This document shows, one piece after another, positions 62,431-64,000 of a stretch of 64,000 bases of DNA. The DNA is from Dyella nitratireducens (GTDB lineage Bacteria > Pseudomonadota > Gammaproteobacteria > Xanthomonadales > Rhodanobacteraceae), in assembly GCF_014642835.1 (NCBI RefSeq), contig NZ_BMJA01000001.1:407940-471939 (forward strand), written 5' to 3'. Made by a program: the position numbers and the translations under genes. The notes beneath the pieces are model-generated. The model was not told the DNA's origin and did no database searches. It saw only the letters and a list, made by a program, of their open reading frames with translations. Numbering within the stretch: position 1 is the stretch's first letter; the number at the start of each line of letters is the position of its first letter.

Positions 62431-62610
62431 GGTACACACTTTAGTTGTCAAATGGCTTCCGAAGACTCAAATCCAAGCTTTCTAACCAATTGTTTTACCT
62501 ATTCATGTACGTACTTTGCCGTCTGATGGTAAGCAAAGTGCGTACATAAGGCTCTTGATTACACATACTTTGGTTATCAAACCTGCACACACTTTGGTGT
62601 CATGCCCACA
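62431..62610. repeat. Right end of the island: terminal repeat and subterminal motifs
   Basis: Motif copies: 62431 (GGTACACACTTTAGTTG), 62506 (TGTACGTACTTTGCC), minus strand 62533-62546 (TGTACGCACTTTGC), 62561 (ACACATACTTTGGTT), and the terminal repeat 62582-62610 (CCTGCACACACTTTGGTGTC on the plus strand). The 62154-62642 stretch holds only these, the tRNA promoter and no gene. Confidence 0.7.
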
Positions 62611-62642
62611 TGAATCCCGAGTCAGTGCCGACTCTGACTCGT

Positions 62643-64000
62643 TTAGGCGCGAGGCGGAAGCGTTTGACCGGGACTTTCTACCGGTGCTTTGCGCGGAACG
62701 AAAGCCAATACCAGCCACGCCGCCAGCGCGGTCAAGTCCAACCACGCGAACCAGTCTCCCCATCGCGCATAGAACGTGTGCGTTTCGCGCAGCGGAAGAT
62801 CGCCCACTAATTCGGCATCACGGCCTTCGCTGGAAGCCTCCGCCACAACACGGCCGCGGTCGTCGCTGAGCGTGAGTCGGCCGGCATGCGCGGCACGCGC
62901 GACGGCGAAGCCGCTTTCCACGCCGCGCATGACCGCAATGCGGCTGTGTAGCCAGCCGTCCACGGTAAAATCCGACGCAGGCACCAGCAACAGTTGCGCG
63001 CGGCGCGCGGCATAAGCGTCGCCAATGTCATGGAAATCCATGTCCTTGCAGATCGCCAATCCGATGCGCGGCTCGCCTTGAAGCATGGTGTAGTCGTCGC
63101 CGGGTAGAAAAGGGTCCATGCCGGGGAGCATATGGTGTTTGTTATAGGTAGCCGGAGACGTGGCGCCAGGTTGAAATACCATCAGCATATTGCGATGTCC
63201 GCGCGGATCGCCGTAGAAAACGACGCCGGAACCTACGATCAGATCGCGCTGTTTCGACATTTGAGAAAAGGCGGGAATGCTCATATCCGCGGCGGCGAAT
63301 GTCCCTTCCGGAGCCAGCACGATATGTGCGCCGTCGTTGGCGAAACGGCCGAATGCCTCCATGTAACGTGCTTCGAGAGCTTGCCCCTTCGGCTCGCTCA
63401 ATGCAGCCTGGGTCGGTTTTTGCAGCGATACCAGGCCAATGCGCAGCGTTTCGGTCGCCGGAGCCTGAAGTCGCCAGCCGCCATACGCCAGGGTGCCAAC
63501 CACCAAAATAGCGGTAAGCACGGCCACCGTGATACGACTGCGTTTGGAAGCTCGCGGCGTCGCCTGCAACGCGATGGTCGTGGGCACTAGCAGCAACAGA
63601 AAACCAATGCCCCAAATGCCGGTTATCGCCGCCATTTGAATGACGGCCAGCGCATCCATTTGCGTGTAGCTGATATTGGTAATCGTGCCGTGCGGCGAAA
63701 GCAGATTAGTGACGTATTCGAAGGCAACCCACATCGTCGGCACCGCCAATGCAGCGGCCAGCGTATGCCCGCGCAACAGCAATCGCCGATATAGCAGCAT
63801 GCACAGCATCAACATGACACCCGATACGCTAATCGCATACACATCGTAAAACCAAGGCAGGCCGATATACGTGTGGAGATAAGTCCAGGCGCTAAGCGAG
63901 CCTGCGGCATACGCGGCAAAAGCCGATAAGGCGGCCGAGCGCGCCCGAACCCGTGGTGCGAGCCATAGCACGGGCAATGGTGCGAGCCATGTCAGCCACC
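62643..64000 (-). CDS. Lnt-like apolipoprotein N-acyltransferase / nitrilase protein, partial
   Basis: At least 452 residues; the frame is open to the window edge, so the N-terminus is missing. Membrane helices come first, then a nitrilase domain with APEGTF (Glu), YNKHHMLPGMD (Lys) and AICKDMDF (Cys), the E-K-C triad of the superfamily, and a last membrane helix. Lnt adds the third acyl chain to lipoproteins; here the triad surroundings differ from typical Lnt, so another acyl or amide substrate is possible. The stop lies 33 bases outside the island's right end. Confidence 0.8.
   Translation of the reverse strand, partial: WLTWLAPLPVLWLAPRVRARSAALSAFAAYAAGSLSAWTYLHTYIGLPWFYDVYAISVSGVMLMLCMLLYRRLLLRGHTLAAALAVPTMWVAFEYVTNLLSPHGTITNISYTQMDALAVIQMAAITGIWGIGFLLLLVPTTIALQATPRASKRSRITVAVLTAILVVGTLAYGGWRLQAPATETLRIGLVSLQKPTQAALSEPKGQALEARYMEAFGRFANDGAHIVLAPEGTFAAADMSIPAFSQMSKQRDLIVGSGVVFYGDPRGHRNMLMVFQPGATSPATYNKHHMLPGMDPFLPGDDYTMLQGEPRIGLAICKDMDFHDIGDAYAARRAQLLLVPASDFTVDGWLHSRIAVMRGVESGFAVARAAHAGRLTLSDDRGRVVAEASSEGRDAELVGDLPLRETHTFYARWGDWFAWLDLTALAAWLVLAFVPRKAPVESPGQTLPPRA

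Larger units (their letters stand above)
52987..62610. mobile_element. Transposon-like island with Tn7/Mu-type ends and defence cargo
   Basis: A 9.6-kb AT-richer block flanked by imperfect 29-bp inverted repeats (left starts TTTGGGCACAACACC, right complement starts TGTGGGCATGACACC; 22 of 29 positions agree). Further copies of the TACACACTTTGGTG-type core sit inside each end: three left, five right in total. Clustered subterminal sites are typical of elements moved by TnsB/MuA-like transposases. No transposase is encoded inside and no target duplication is seen, so it is either non-autonomous or decayed. The cargo includes helicase-nuclease, OLD-type ATPase, cytosine methyltransferase, Vsr, two unknown genes, a broken HNH gene and a tRNA. 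Confidence 0.65.

Noticed and set aside
52987-62610. Prophage or integrative element using the tRNA as attachment site
   Set aside because: No integrase, phage structural or transfer genes are present, the tRNA lies inside the repeats rather than at the edge, and no direct repeat of its 3' end was seen.

Overview
The window looks like chromosomal DNA of a GC-rich gammaproteobacterium of the Xanthomonadales, most likely Rhodanobacteraceae (Dyella, Luteibacter or Rhodanobacter type). This is inferred from the phoB-phoR-ppk-ppx order, the many TonB-dependent receptors and the very frequent short palindromic repeats between genes. No rRNA, CRISPR array, prophage or complete insertion sequence was seen.

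Layout. (1) 1-15.6 kb is housekeeping: a peroxiredoxin-like protein with glutaredoxin, the BepA-like periplasmic protease, the phosphate and polyphosphate block phoB-phoR-ppk-ppx, two cyclophilins, lpxH, an unusual SRPBCC-GST fusion, malate dehydrogenase, an aminotransferase and two small stress-type proteins. (2) 15.8-27.1 kb is a coherent locus for using external poly(3-hydroxybutyrate): secreted oligomer hydrolase, LuxR-type response regulator, transporter-like hybrid histidine kinase of the CrbS/MxtR type, secreted PHB depolymerase, TonB-dependent receptor and GntP-type permease. Two promoters in it share one 14-bp palindrome. (3) 27.2-29.8 kb carries a small acidic protein and typA. (4) 29.9-45.6 kb is a galactoside/amino-sugar locus: OprB-type porin, GH35 beta-galactosidase, GH36-like alpha-galactosidase, TonB-dependent receptor, two PfkB kinases, AgaS, a DhnA-type aldolase, an amidohydrolase and an AgaR-like DeoR regulator. 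A large three-way-junction palindrome lies just before the regulator. (5) 45.7-52.9 kb has a methyltransferase, a DUF1800-DUF1501-DUF1800 set, and a PadR regulator with a HAAS-type membrane protein. (6) 52,987-62,610 is a visibly AT-richer island bounded by 29-bp imperfect inverted repeats with clustered subterminal copies of the same motif, resembling the ends of Tn7/Mu-type transposons, but with no transposase inside. Its cargo is a UvrD-like helicase with an AddB-type iron-sulfur nuclease domain, an OLD-type ATPase/TOPRIM protein, a cytosine-C5 methyltransferase, a Vsr endonuclease, two proteins of unknown function, a broken HNH gene and a tRNA-Leu-like gene with a 29-nt hairpin in its anticodon loop. 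(7) The last 1.4 kb is an Lnt-like acyltransferase/nitrilase gene running off the end.

Two repeat families recur. Family B is a pair of opposed palindromic units starting GTAGGTTGGGG, present 11 times; in four places its first bases provide the TAG stop codon of the gene in front. Family A consists of REP/REPIN-like pairs with a CGTCATTCCGGCG core. The most novel material is the island (its helicase/ATPase/methyltransferase/Vsr module, transposon-like ends and odd tRNA), the structured element at 44.5-44.75 kb, and the PHB locus with its shared operator.
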